Assembly: GCA_905235825.1 (NCBI GenBank)
Contig: CAJONH010000068.1
Span: 1 to 5,369, forward strand
Source: Candidatus Gastranaerophilales bacterium
Lineage (GTDB): Bacteria; Cyanobacteriota; Vampirovibrionia; Gastranaerophilales; Gastranaerophilaceae
Direction of reading: 5' to 3'
DNA: 5,369 bases
Shown piece by piece: positions 1-5,369 of the stretch. Position 1 is the stretch's first letter. Each line of letters opens with the position of its first letter. The notes under the pieces are model-generated. The model ran no database searches, was not told the origin of the DNA, and saw nothing but the letters and a program-made list of their open reading frames with translations. The position numbers and the translations under genes are program-made.

Positions 1-456
1 AAAAGTCAGCCGAATCACCACGGCACTTCAAATGCCGTTGTTCCTCGCTATGACAAATATATAGAACCCAAAATATTAATTGAACCTATTTTAAGAAATG
101 ATATTAACAAAAATGTAGAAGAAATACAGGTTTATTGTTTTAATGGAATTCCAAAACTTGCGGTAAGAATTGATGAAGGTACAAATAACCAAACGACTTT
201 ATATGATGAAAAATTAAATATAATAGATGATACATTATCAACAGGTGATATAAATATGGGCAGATTTGCCGATGACTTAATAAAACAATCGTTTGTTTTA
301 TCAAAACAAATATCAAAAGATTTTATATTTGTACGTGTTGATTGGATGACATATCAAAACAAATTATATTTTGAAGAACTTACATTTACTCCGTATTCGG
401 GGTTTAAAAGAAATCTGAATTTTAATAAAAAATTCGGTAAATTGATTTGTATTTAA
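1..456 (+). CDS. TupA-like ATP-grasp protein, C-terminal fragment (5' end outside window)
   Basis: The frame is open from base 1 and ends at TAA 454-456, giving 151 residues of a longer protein whose N-terminus lies left of the window. The fragment reads HHGTSN, then YDKYIEPKILIEPIL near residues 17-35, and ends with FVRVDWMTY (about 110-118) and KLYFEELTFTPYSGF (about 121-135). An acidic metal-ligand pair (D114 and E125/E126) in a 'VRVD...KLYFEELTF.P.SGF' context is typical of the TupA-like ATP-grasp family, seen in teichuronopeptide and polysaccharide gene clusters. Such enzymes are expected to couple ATP hydrolysis to ligation of a carboxylate to an amine in the cytoplasm; the substrate cannot be read from the sequence. 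The internal ATG at 256 is not the real start, because the family motifs continue upstream of it. The stop is 32 nt before the Cys-rich gene at 489 with no terminator between them, so the two are probably co-transcribed. Family call fairly sure, function open. Confidence 0.8.
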   Translation, partial: KSQPNHHGTSNAVVPRYDKYIEPKILIEPILRNDINKNVEEIQVYCFNGIPKLAVRIDEGTNNQTTLYDEKLNIIDDTLSTGDINMGRFADDLIKQSFVLSKQISKDFIFVRVDWMTYQNKLYFEELTFTPYSGFKRNLNFNKKFGKLICI

Positions 457-475
457 AAGTAAATTAATTAAAAAA

Positions 476-481
476 GAAAGG
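476..481 (+). promoter_or_regulatory. Ribosome binding site of the Cys-rich gene
   Basis: GAAAGG lies 7 nt before the ATG at 489. It supports this start and the reality of the short downstream gene. Confidence 0.6.
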
Positions 482-488
482 TTTAATC

Positions 489-761
489 ATGGATTATTCA
501 TCAATAGAAAATTTATCACAGGAACAAATAACAAAATTATATAACGATATCATAGAAAATGATACCAATATTTCCTGTACAACATATTGGTTTGTAACCT
601 GCACAAATGGAAGGAGCGGTTATTTTTGCGAGGATTTTATGTCAAGGAGTAGAGGACATTGTGATTATTTATCTCAATCAGGTAATCCCTGTCCAGAAAA
701 ATTTAATCCTATATGTACTGTTTGTGGTTCAGGAAGATATGGATATGCTTGTGCACAATAA
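489..761 (+). CDS. Small cysteine-rich protein, unknown function; possible precursor peptide
   Basis: This 90-residue protein is not recognised as a known family. Residues 1-29 have no Cys and are acidic and probably helical (LSQEQITKLYNDIIEND). Residues 30-90 carry eight Cys (30, 38, 47, 58, 68, 76, 79, 88), plus many Gly, Tyr, Ser and Asn. Two copies of C-x2-G-R-x-G-Y-x-C occur at 38-47 and 79-88. Each is preceded by a C-x7-C pair (30/38 and 68/76), so the region looks like a duplicated module around a middle Cys58. There is no hydrophobic signal peptide or membrane segment and no Gly-Gly cleavage site. The leader-plus-Cys-rich-core shape suggests a ribosomally made peptide precursor or a disulfide-rich exported protein; a metal-binding protein is the alternative, though only one CxxC (76-79) is present. 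It sits 32 nt after the ATP-grasp gene and is followed by a strong terminator, so it is probably the last gene of that operon. No recognisable modification or export gene is in the window. Confidence 0.8.
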   Translation: MDYSSIENLSQEQITKLYNDIIENDTNISCTTYWFVTCTNGRSGYFCEDFMSRSRGHCDYLSQSGNPCPEKFNPICTVCGSGRYGYACAQ

Positions 762-816
762 TTCAGACATATATTTTTTTAAATAATGATAAAAAAACTA
801 TATTTTACGTAGATAA

Positions 817-842
817 GCGGGAAAAAATTCCCGCATTTTTTT
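817..842 (+). terminator. Intrinsic terminator after the Cys-rich gene
   Basis: GCGGGAA (817-823) pairs perfectly with TTCCCGC (828-834) around an AAAA loop and is followed by a run of seven T (836-842). It is the most GC-rich stretch in the surrounding AT-rich DNA and ends the plus-strand unit 1-761. Confidence 0.9.
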
Positions 843-940
843 GTTCTTAAAAAAATGAAACAAATACGAATTGTTTGTTAATTTTTTATTTTAATTTGTT
901 TTATATTTATTGAAGGGTTGTATATATTAAGAGAGATGAT
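843..940 (+). promoter_or_regulatory. AT-rich leader region with the probable promoter of the acidic-protein gene
   Basis: The terminator upstream implies that the gene at 941 needs its own promoter here. Candidate -10 hexamers are TATATT at 902-907 and again at 923-928; the second would put the transcript start almost on the start codon. No convincing -35 at 17 nt spacing was found (the best is TTAATT 878-883, 18 nt before the first). GAGAG at 931-935 is a moderate ribosome binding site 5 nt before the ATG. Confidence 0.35.
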
Positions 941-1825
941 ATGGCATTAAATAAATTATTTCCCATGCACAGGCAGGGGAATACTCAATCGGTATATTCT
1001 AATATTCCAAGTGAAAATAATGCAGGAGCTGTTCAAAGAATGCAGCCAGTTTCTAATACTATTTTTACGCAAAATCGACCTGCAAATATTAATTTTACTC
1101 CGACAAACAGCAACACAATTGATTTAGGTGTTCAGGCAGATACACCGACAGATGAAATACAATTATCATCAAACAGACAATATGAAATGCCTGATACGGA
1201 TGAAGATTATGAATTATATGAAAATGACAGAAGAACTAAAAAAATAACACCGGATACTGAAAGTGAAATACCTTCCGAGGAAACAAATGTACCTGTGGAA
1301 GATAAAGCACCGGCCTCAGAAAGTTTACAAACTGATGAAAATTCAGATGGTGAAACAGGTATTTTGGAGGAAAGTTATAAAAATTTAAATAATGTTCCCG
1401 GAGTTATAACCATACAAAATCTAAAAGATGAAAACGGTGTAGTATCATATTCAATGCATTATAACAGCGAGGATTTTGCATACTACAATATGTATAACAC
1501 AAGAACAGGAGCATCTGATGAACCGTTAGTTGCATACAATCAATATGTACAGAAAATTTCTTCCGACTCGGAGGAAGAAAAAGTTGAACATACTCCGGAA
1601 GAACTTGTGAGCGAAAAATCAAAGGATGCAGAAATTGTACACAACGAAGTTAAACAGGTTGTAGAGGAAAATGCAGAGGTAGAAACAGCTGCTAACAATT
1701 CTGAACTTCATACGGAAGAAAATTATGAAAATGCATCTAAAATAGAAACAACATATAATCAGGAAATTGAAGAAGGTGCAAAAGTGGGTCTTGCTATAAA
1801 CGGAAATACAGGAAATTCGCAATAA
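941..1825 (+). CDS. Acidic, cysteine-free, largely disordered protein of unknown function
   Basis: The protein has 294 residues and no recognised domain. It contains no Cys, no signal peptide and no membrane segment, so it is probably cytoplasmic. Residues 1-75 are Asn/Thr/Gln/Pro-rich and polar. Residues about 75-145 are Glu/Asp/Thr/Ser-rich (for example DTDEDYELYENDRR). Residues about 148-206 are the only part that looks foldable, with alternating hydrophobics and many Tyr (GVITIQNLKDENGVVSYSMH, then DFAYYNMYNTRTG). The rest is a long acidic tail rich in Glu, Val, Ala and Asn that may form helix. ATG 941 is preceded by GAGAG at good spacing, and the frame is long and intact, so a real gene is likely. 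It lies between a terminator and a gene with its own promoter, so it looks monocistronic and gives no operon clue. Its composition resembles the MinC linker and MinE tail in the same window, which may be only a lineage-wide bias. Confidence 0.75.
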   Translation: MALNKLFPMHRQGNTQSVYSNIPSENNAGAVQRMQPVSNTIFTQNRPANINFTPTNSNTIDLGVQADTPTDEIQLSSNRQYEMPDTDEDYELYENDRRTKKITPDTESEIPSEETNVPVEDKAPASESLQTDENSDGETGILEESYKNLNNVPGVITIQNLKDENGVVSYSMHYNSEDFAYYNMYNTRTGASDEPLVAYNQYVQKISSDSEEEKVEHTPEELVSEKSKDAEIVHNEVKQVVEENAEVETAANNSELHTEENYENASKIETTYNQEIEEGAKVGLAINGNTGNSQ

Positions 1826-1871
1826 ATAATTTTTAATTTAAGTTTTGTCGTAAATATATAGATTTTTAGGT

Positions 1872-1900
1872 TTTACATATATATTAAAAAATGTTACAAT
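1872..1900 (+). promoter_or_regulatory. Promoter of the aquaporin-like gene (sigma-70 type, extended -10)
   Basis: TTTACA (1872-1877), a 17-nt spacer and TACAAT (1895-1900) form a near-consensus promoter, with a TGT extended -10 element at 1892-1894. Transcription should start near 1907, giving a leader of about 24 nt before the ATG at 1931. Confidence 0.65.
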
Positions 1901-1918
1901 CTATTTGGTATTTTTAGT

Positions 1919-1925
1919 AAAGGAG
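1919..1925 (+). promoter_or_regulatory. Ribosome binding site of the aquaporin-like gene
   Basis: AAAGGAG ends 5 nt before the ATG at 1931. It is a strong Shine-Dalgarno site that fixes this start. Confidence 0.8.
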
Positions 1926-1930
1926 TAGAT

Positions 1931-2572
1931 ATGGCAGAAAATTTTAAAAAATACTTTGTAGAGTTAATAGGAACATTTTTTTTGGTATTAACGGTTGCCT
2001 GTACAGGACTCTTAGGCAGTGAAGGAGTGATAGCCCCTCTTGCAATAGCTTCTGTATTAATGGTAATGGTATATGCAGGAGGACATATATCGGGAGGACA
2101 TTACAATCCTGCAGTATCTTTAGCGGCTGTTATTCGTGGTGCATTATCACCTTGTCAATTTCTTCCGTACGCAGCTGCCCAAATAATAGGTGCTGTTTTA
2201 GCTGTTGTTATATTTAATTTTATGGCAGCAGATTCGATTATGCTTATAGAACCTGCATTATTTGATTTAAAAGGTTTATTAATTGCGGAATTTTTATTTA
2301 CATTTGCTCTTTGTTATGTTGTTTTGCAGACAGCTACAACAAAAAACAATGCAAATAATTCTTATTACGGGCTTGCAATCGGATTTACGGTTTTAACAGG
2401 TGCTTTTGCCGTAGGCGGAAGTCTTTGTGCAGGTGCATTTAATCCTGCCGTAGCAGTAGGTGTTTCTATGCTCGGTATAATAACCGTTAAGTTTGCTTTA
2501 TTAACAATTTTATCAAATTTAATCGGCGGTGTGTGTGCTGCATTAGTATTTAAAGCAACATATACCGAATAA
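1931..2572 (+). CDS. MIP-family channel (aquaporin-like)
   Basis: This 213-residue membrane protein has the two half-repeats of the major intrinsic protein family. The N-terminus contains the helix-1 signature E11-L-I-G-T-F. The first half-helix has HISGGHYNPAVS with NPA at 59-61, and the second has GAFNPAVAVG with NPA at 171-173. Six hydrophobic spans can be traced (about 8-28, 33-50, 79-98, 115-135, 146-163, 183-208), with the NPA loops between spans 2-3 and 5-6. The protein should form a tetrameric inner-membrane pore for water or small neutral solutes. It is somewhat shorter than E. coli AqpZ (231). The residue after the second NPA is Val174, where AqpZ and GlpF have the selectivity-filter Arg, and the helix-5 His of AqpZ appears replaced by a small residue near 157-158. 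The pore may therefore be wider or less water-specific, so no aqpZ symbol is given. It has its own promoter and a terminator, so it is monocistronic. The family call is sure, the substrate is not. Confidence 0.93.
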   Translation: MAENFKKYFVELIGTFFLVLTVACTGLLGSEGVIAPLAIASVLMVMVYAGGHISGGHYNPAVSLAAVIRGALSPCQFLPYAAAQIIGAVLAVVIFNFMAADSIMLIEPALFDLKGLLIAEFLFTFALCYVVLQTATTKNNANNSYYGLAIGFTVLTGAFAVGGSLCAGAFNPAVAVGVSMLGIITVKFALLTILSNLIGGVCAALVFKATYTE

Positions 2573-2588
2573 GATAAATTTTTTAAAC

Positions 2589-2623
2589 AAAAAGCACTTA
2601 ACATTATAGTTAAGTGCTTTTTT
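2589..2623. terminator. Bidirectional terminator between the aquaporin-like gene and minE
   Basis: A 14-bp perfect inverted repeat (2589-2602 with 2609-2622, six-base loop) has GCACTTAAC flanked by A5 on the left and T6 on the right. Read on either strand it gives a stem followed by a U-run, so it can end both the plus-strand channel gene (stop 2572) and the minus-strand min operon (stop 2671). Confidence 0.88.
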
Positions 2624-2670
2624 GTTTTTAATAGAAAACTACCACTTATATAGGTATTTTTGATTAAATA

Positions 2671-3177
2671 TTATTCCTGAATAATTTCGTTTTCTGTTGT
2701 ATCTTCCTGAATTTCATCTTCTTTTATACTTTCATTTGAATCATCAACTTCTTCAACAATAACTTCACCGTCTATAGTATCTTTTGGTTCATCTTGTTGT
2801 TCATTATTGTCAGACTTATTTTCTTCATTGTCGTCATCTTGTACTTTTTGTTCTTCTTCCTGAAGTTTTTTACGTAATTCTTCAAGTTCTTCTTCTGTTT
2901 TAGCTCTTACAATAGGTATATTCAGCATTAAAGCAGCTGCATCACCTTCATTTTTCAAATCTATTTCTAATTTTTCTTTATCAATAACAACGTACTTTGA
3001 GAAAACGTCAATAAGTTCTTCTCTCATTTTACTCATAATAAGAGGGTCAAGTTTTGTTCTGTCATGCATTAAAATAACTTGAAGCCTGTTTGCGGCACAT
3101 TCACCTGTATTTTCCGATTTTTCCGTACGGAACAACTCTAATAGTTTATTGTAAAGTTCGGAAAAAAGTGTTTTCAT
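2671..3177 (-). CDS. minE: Cell division topological specificity factor MinE, with a long acidic C-terminal tail
   Basis: MinE binds membrane-bound MinD-ATP, releases MinC and stimulates ATP hydrolysis, driving the pole-to-pole or polar patterning that keeps Z-rings at mid-cell. Residues 2-17 (KTLFSELYNKLLELFR) form an amphipathic N-terminal helix expected to touch the membrane. Residues 27-40 (CAANRLQVILMHDR) match the MinD-contacting helix (E. coli RLQIIVAERR). Residues about 45-90 (MREELIDVFSKYVVIDKEKL, then a strand ending LNIPIV) match the topological specificity domain. The family is usually about 85-105 residues; this one has 168. The excess lies in residues 95-168: first a charged helix-like part (about 95-112), then a tail with about 25 Asp/Glu against 3 Lys in residues 113-168. 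The frame is intact, so this is not a readthrough artefact within the window. The gene starts 4 nt after minD, and its Shine-Dalgarno lies inside the end of minD, so translation is probably coupled. The identity is firm. Confidence 0.95.
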   Translation of the reverse strand: MKTLFSELYNKLLELFRTEKSENTGECAANRLQVILMHDRTKLDPLIMSKMREELIDVFSKYVVIDKEKLEIDLKNEGDAAALMLNIPIVRAKTEEELEELRKKLQEEEQKVQDDDNEENKSDNNEQQDEPKDTIDGEVIVEEVDDSNESIKEDEIQEDTTENEIIQE

Positions 3178-3181
3178 ATTA

Positions 3182-4000
3182 TTACTCCTTTCCTTGTTTT
3201 TTCAAGCCGGATATAAATTTTTTAATTTTTCCGACAAAGTCTTTGGGTTCATCTATATCTAGAAAAGGAACTTCTTCACCGTTAATTCTTTTTGCTACAT
3301 TTATATATGCTCTGCCTGCCAAGGATTTTTCATTATTAACAATGGGTTCTCCTCTGTTGGTAGAAGTGATAATTCCCGTATCTTCGGGAATAACTCCTAT
3401 TTTTTGGCAGGAAAGAATATTTTCAACATCTTCAACACTCATCATGTCGTTAGATTTAATCATATTTGGTCTTACACGATTAATAAGCAGTTTATAGCTT
3501 TCGATACCTTCTGCGGCTTCAAGAAGCCCGATTATTCTGTCCGCATCACGAACAGCAGACATTTCGGGTGTTGTAACGACAATTGCTTCAGACGCTCCGG
3601 CTATGGCAGTTTGAAATCCCTGTTCAATACCTGCAGGACAATCTACAATAACATAGTCAAATTCTTTTTTTAATTTTTCGGTTATTTTTTTTAGCTGTTC
3701 GGCACTGACTGATGATTTATCTCTTGTTTGTGCCGCTGCCAAAAGGCATAAATTTTGGTTTTTCTTATCTCTAACAAGAGCCTGTTTTAACTTGCATCTT
3801 TCTTCCACTACATCGACAAGTGTATATACTATTCTGTTTTCCAAACCAAGCAATAAATCCAAGTTTCTAAGACCGATATCCGTATCAACAAGAACGACAC
3901 TATGTCCGTTTTGAGCAAGTGCGGTTCCAATGTTGGCACTTGTAGTTGTTTTGCCTACACCGCCTTTACCGGAAGTAATTACAATAACTTTCCCTGCCAT
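3182..4000 (-). CDS. minD: Septum site-determining ATPase MinD
   Basis: MinD is a deviant Walker A ATPase of the ParA/MinD class that dimerises on ATP, binds the inner membrane and recruits MinC, then MinE. It has 272 residues, the normal length. The P-loop is GKGGVGKTT at 11-19, with signature Lys12 and Lys17. Switch I is DTDIGLRNLD (39-48), containing D41. The Walker B strand is YVIVDCPAGIEQG (116-128) with D120. The helix-7 region has TTPEMSAVRDADR. The C-terminus (about 255-268, FVGKIKKFISGLKK) is the amphipathic membrane-targeting helix. The L-R-N-L-D motif and the C-terminal helix separate it from ParA, Soj and FlhG-like relatives. The ATG at 4000 has TAAGGAG (4010-4016) 9 nt upstream, overlapping the minC stop. 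It sits between minC (13 nt away) and minE (4 nt away) in one operon. Certain. Confidence 0.98.
   Translation of the reverse strand: MAGKVIVITSGKGGVGKTTTSANIGTALAQNGHSVVLVDTDIGLRNLDLLLGLENRIVYTLVDVVEERCKLKQALVRDKKNQNLCLLAAAQTRDKSSVSAEQLKKITEKLKKEFDYVIVDCPAGIEQGFQTAIAGASEAIVVTTPEMSAVRDADRIIGLLEAAEGIESYKLLINRVRPNMIKSNDMMSVEDVENILSCQKIGVIPEDTGIITSTNRGEPIVNNEKSLAGRAYINVAKRINGEEVPFLDIDEPKDFVGKIKKFISGLKKQGKE
3185..3191 (-). promoter_or_regulatory. Ribosome binding site of minE, inside the minD 3' end
   Basis: On the minus strand AAAGGAG forms the last two sense codons of minD and the first base beyond lies in its TAA. The spacing to the minE ATG is 7 nt, so ribosomes finishing minD are placed to start minE. 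Confidence 0.8.
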
Positions 4001-4009
4001 CTAAATCCA

Positions 4010-4016
4010 CTCCTTA
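4010..4016 (-). promoter_or_regulatory. Ribosome binding site of minD, overlapping the minC stop codon
   Basis: On the minus strand TAAGGAG includes the minC TAA itself and lies 9 nt before the minD ATG. It decides the minD start and suggests coupling with minC. Confidence 0.8.
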
Positions 4017-5138
4017 ATCATTAATTTTAAATACTACAATTTCACCGCTTATTATTCTTGCCTCCTCCGGTGTAAAGGAGTTTGTTTTTTCAAAAAAAAT
4101 AGTGTTTAATGAGTCCGGTCTTCTTGAATAACAGTCGGCAATTCTTAATTGTATGGCATTCATTTTAAGTGCTCTGACCCTTGCTTTTTCATTTCCTCTT
4201 GCACCGGCATGTGCAATACCGCTTAAAACTCCCCATACCGTTATATCTCCAAACGCATTAACTTCGCTGCCGGGGTGGCAATCGCCTATAATTATTATAT
4301 TTCCTTCGTAATTTATAACCTGTCCCGAACGTATCGTTTGTTTTATATATTTTGTCGGGAAGTTTTCTATCTCAATATCTTCTTTTGTATATTCATCTTT
4401 TGGTACGACAATATCGGTTAATTCCTCTCGTTCCGCATATTTTTCGGAAGATTTTACATTAAAAACATTTGATGGTATGGAATTTGAATTAAATATTACA
4501 TCTAATTCATCATAAATATCGCCGTTATTTTCAGGAGTATCAGAGTTTTGTAATACCGACATTAATTGTTCTTCTTCAATTTTTTGTTCAAATTCGGGAG
4601 ATGATTGAATTGTTTCATCGTTTTGCATTTCAATTTGCGGGGGAATTTCAACATTCGGCTGTTCGTTATTTTGAACATCGGTTATTTCTGTTTTTGTATT
4701 TTCAACATTGTAGTTTTCAGGGGATGGAACATCGGAACATTTATCTTCTGCTGTATCTGTATCTGTTTCTGTTTTGTCATCCGCAGCTGTTTCTGTTGAA
4801 TTATCCGTTTCTGCAATTTTGTCAACGGTTTCTTTAATAATCTCTGCCTGTAATTGTGGTGTATCAACAATTTTTATTCCTAAAGAACCGGCTGCTTGTT
4901 CCGTAAATGGGGATTTTGTATCAAGAGAATACAGAGATGAACCAAAACCGCTTATAAGCGATTTTATACTTAATAATTGTGCTTCATTCAGGTTTACATT
5001 ACCCAATTTCAGATGTATCTGCTTATCGTGTATTTCTTCCTGTTCCAAAACGGAACTCAATTTGTATATTATTTCGGGAATATATTCAATATTGCTTAAA
5101 TCTAATAAATAAATATTTTTATAAAGAATTTCTTCCAT
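4014..5138 (-). CDS. minC: Septum site-determining protein MinC, with a long acidic linker
   Basis: MinC inhibits FtsZ assembly away from mid-cell and is brought to the membrane by MinD. It has 374 residues, against about 230 in E. coli. Residues 1-105 form an alpha/beta N-terminal domain (NIYLLDLSNIEYIPEIIYKL; IHLKLGNVNL) expected to act on FtsZ. Residues about 106-262 are a low-complexity linker rich in Glu, Asp, Thr, Asn and Gln (for example KTETDTDTAEDK) with no clear fold. Residues 263-374 are a complete MinC C-terminal beta-helix domain: RSGQ at 270-273 (the MinD-binding motif in E. coli), GDCHPGSEV (285-293), GDITVWGVLSGIAHAGARGN (297-316), QLRIADCYSRRP (330-341) and a closing EEARIISGEIVVF. 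The C-domain makes the assignment firm; the N-domain is less conserved. The ATG at 5138 has only a weak upstream TAGG, but no other Met occurs before residue 171. It is first in the minC-minD-minE operon. The linker is the odd part. Confidence 0.95.
   Translation of the reverse strand: MEEILYKNIYLLDLSNIEYIPEIIYKLSSVLEQEEIHDKQIHLKLGNVNLNEAQLLSIKSLISGFGSSLYSLDTKSPFTEQAAGSLGIKIVDTPQLQAEIIKETVDKIAETDNSTETAADDKTETDTDTAEDKCSDVPSPENYNVENTKTEITDVQNNEQPNVEIPPQIEMQNDETIQSSPEFEQKIEEEQLMSVLQNSDTPENNGDIYDELDVIFNSNSIPSNVFNVKSSEKYAEREELTDIVVPKDEYTKEDIEIENFPTKYIKQTIRSGQVINYEGNIIIIGDCHPGSEVNAFGDITVWGVLSGIAHAGARGNEKARVRALKMNAIQLRIADCYSRRPDSLNTIFFEKTNSFTPEEARIISGEIVVFKIND
4751..4774. repeat. Hexanucleotide tandem repeat inside the minC linker
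   Basis: Four near-identical 6-bp units in tandem (CTGTAT twice, then CTGTTT twice, plus strand) encode the Thr/Asp/Glu alternation of the MinC linker. Two more such units occur nearby at 4787-4798. Being a multiple of three, copy changes would lengthen or shorten the linker without breaking the frame. Confidence 0.6.
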
Positions 5139-5189
5139 ATTTTGCCTATCACGAAACCTTTCACAATTAAACGGAAATTAACATAAAAA

Positions 5190-5218
5190 AGAATATAATA
5201 AATCAAATGTAATTTCAA
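5190..5218 (-). promoter_or_regulatory. Probable promoter of the minCDE operon
   Basis: On the minus strand TTGAAA (5213-5218), a 17-nt spacer and TATTCT (5190-5195) make a plausible sigma-70 promoter, with a start near 5183 and a leader of about 45 nt before minC. The -10 is imperfect and other AT-rich hexamers lie close by (TATATT at a shorter spacing). Confidence 0.45.
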
Positions 5219-5333
5219 ATATAAAGAGAGTTTATGTATAGTTTTATAACCAAATATTATTAATGTAATGTTACAAATCGGTGAATATAAAATAAAAAGT
5301 AAATAAACGGCATTTCTTAAATTTTTGTTGTAT

Positions 5334-5360
5334 TATAATAATATATTTTATTATTAAAGG
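5334..5360 (+). promoter_or_regulatory. Candidate -10 element and ribosome binding site for a gene beyond the right edge
   Basis: A perfect TATAAT stands at 5334-5339 and AAAGG at 5356-5360, 9 nt before the window ends. This is what would precede a divergent plus-strand gene starting at or just after base 5370. No convincing -35 was found, and the gene itself is not visible. The rest of 5219-5333 is AT-rich with no coding signal. Confidence 0.35.
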
Positions 5361-5369
5361 ATATAAGAA

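Noticed and set aside
256..456. A separate 66-residue gene starting at ATG 256
   Set aside because: The same frame is open from base 1 and carries TupA-like ATP-grasp motifs upstream of this ATG, so it is an internal Met of a gene cut by the window edge.
1404..1822. Minus-strand open frames opposite the acidic-protein gene
   Set aside because: They are antisense shadows of Glu/Asn-rich codons, with Phe/Cys-rich products and no supporting start signals.
1826..1871. Terminator after the acidic-protein gene
   Set aside because: No stable GC-containing stem followed by a T-run could be found; transcription may simply run into the aquaporin-like gene.
3090..3673. Plus-strand open frames opposite minE and minD
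   Set aside because: They lie antisense to certain min genes and their products match nothing recognisable.
4682..4870. Minus-strand 62-residue Lys/Gln-rich frame inside minC
   Set aside because: It is an alternative frame of the low-complexity MinC linker; the periodic composition alone keeps it open.
4601..5170. Several plus-strand open frames opposite minC
   Set aside because: They are rich in Phe/Cys/Ile/Leu as expected from reading acidic codons backwards, overlap each other and minC, and have no family resemblance.
5269..5278. Short inverted repeat GTAA-TG-TTAC as a possible operator
   Set aside because: Four-base arms in AT-rich DNA are expected by chance, and no second copy or adjacent regulator gene supports it.

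Overview
The window is AT-rich bacterial DNA with short intergenic gaps, good Shine-Dalgarno sites and hairpin terminators. It carries a complete minC-minD-minE cluster in the order common in Gram-negative bacteria and cyanobacteria. The low GC, the cyanobacteria-like minCDE order, and the AqpZ-like channel would fit a gut Vampirovibrionia/Melainabacteria (Gastranaerophilales) genome. That placement is an impression from gene content and composition, not a proven assignment; an AT-rich Clostridia-like or other gut lineage is possible.

Layout. Positions 1-456 (+) hold the C-terminal end of a TupA-like ATP-grasp protein, cut by the window edge. It is followed 32 nt later by a small cysteine-rich protein (489-761, +), and a strong intrinsic terminator (817-842) closes this probable two-gene unit. 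A 294-residue acidic, cysteine-free, mostly disordered protein of unknown function follows (941-1825, +). Next comes a MIP-family channel (1931-2572, +) behind a good promoter with an extended -10. A long symmetrical hairpin (2589-2623) separates it from the convergent min operon on the minus strand, transcribed minC (5138-4014), minD (4000-3182), minE (3177-2671). The last ~230 bases are the min promoter region plus a likely plus-strand promoter and ribosome binding site for a gene starting just past the right edge.

How the genes work together. MinC, MinD and MinE form one functional unit that places the division septum: MinD binds ATP and the membrane, recruits MinC to block FtsZ, and MinE displaces MinC and stimulates the MinD ATPase. 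Both MinC and MinE carry large acidic low-complexity additions here (a ~155-residue linker in MinC, a ~70-residue tail in MinE), while MinD is of standard length.

Most interesting points: (1) the 90-residue Cys-rich protein has a Cys-free, helix-like acidic N-terminus and two copies of a C-x2-G-R-x-G-Y-x-C module, so it is a candidate secreted disulfide-rich or ribosomally made modified peptide; (2) the MinC and MinE acidic extensions; (3) an aquaporin-like channel whose second NPA motif lacks the usual selectivity-filter arginine.
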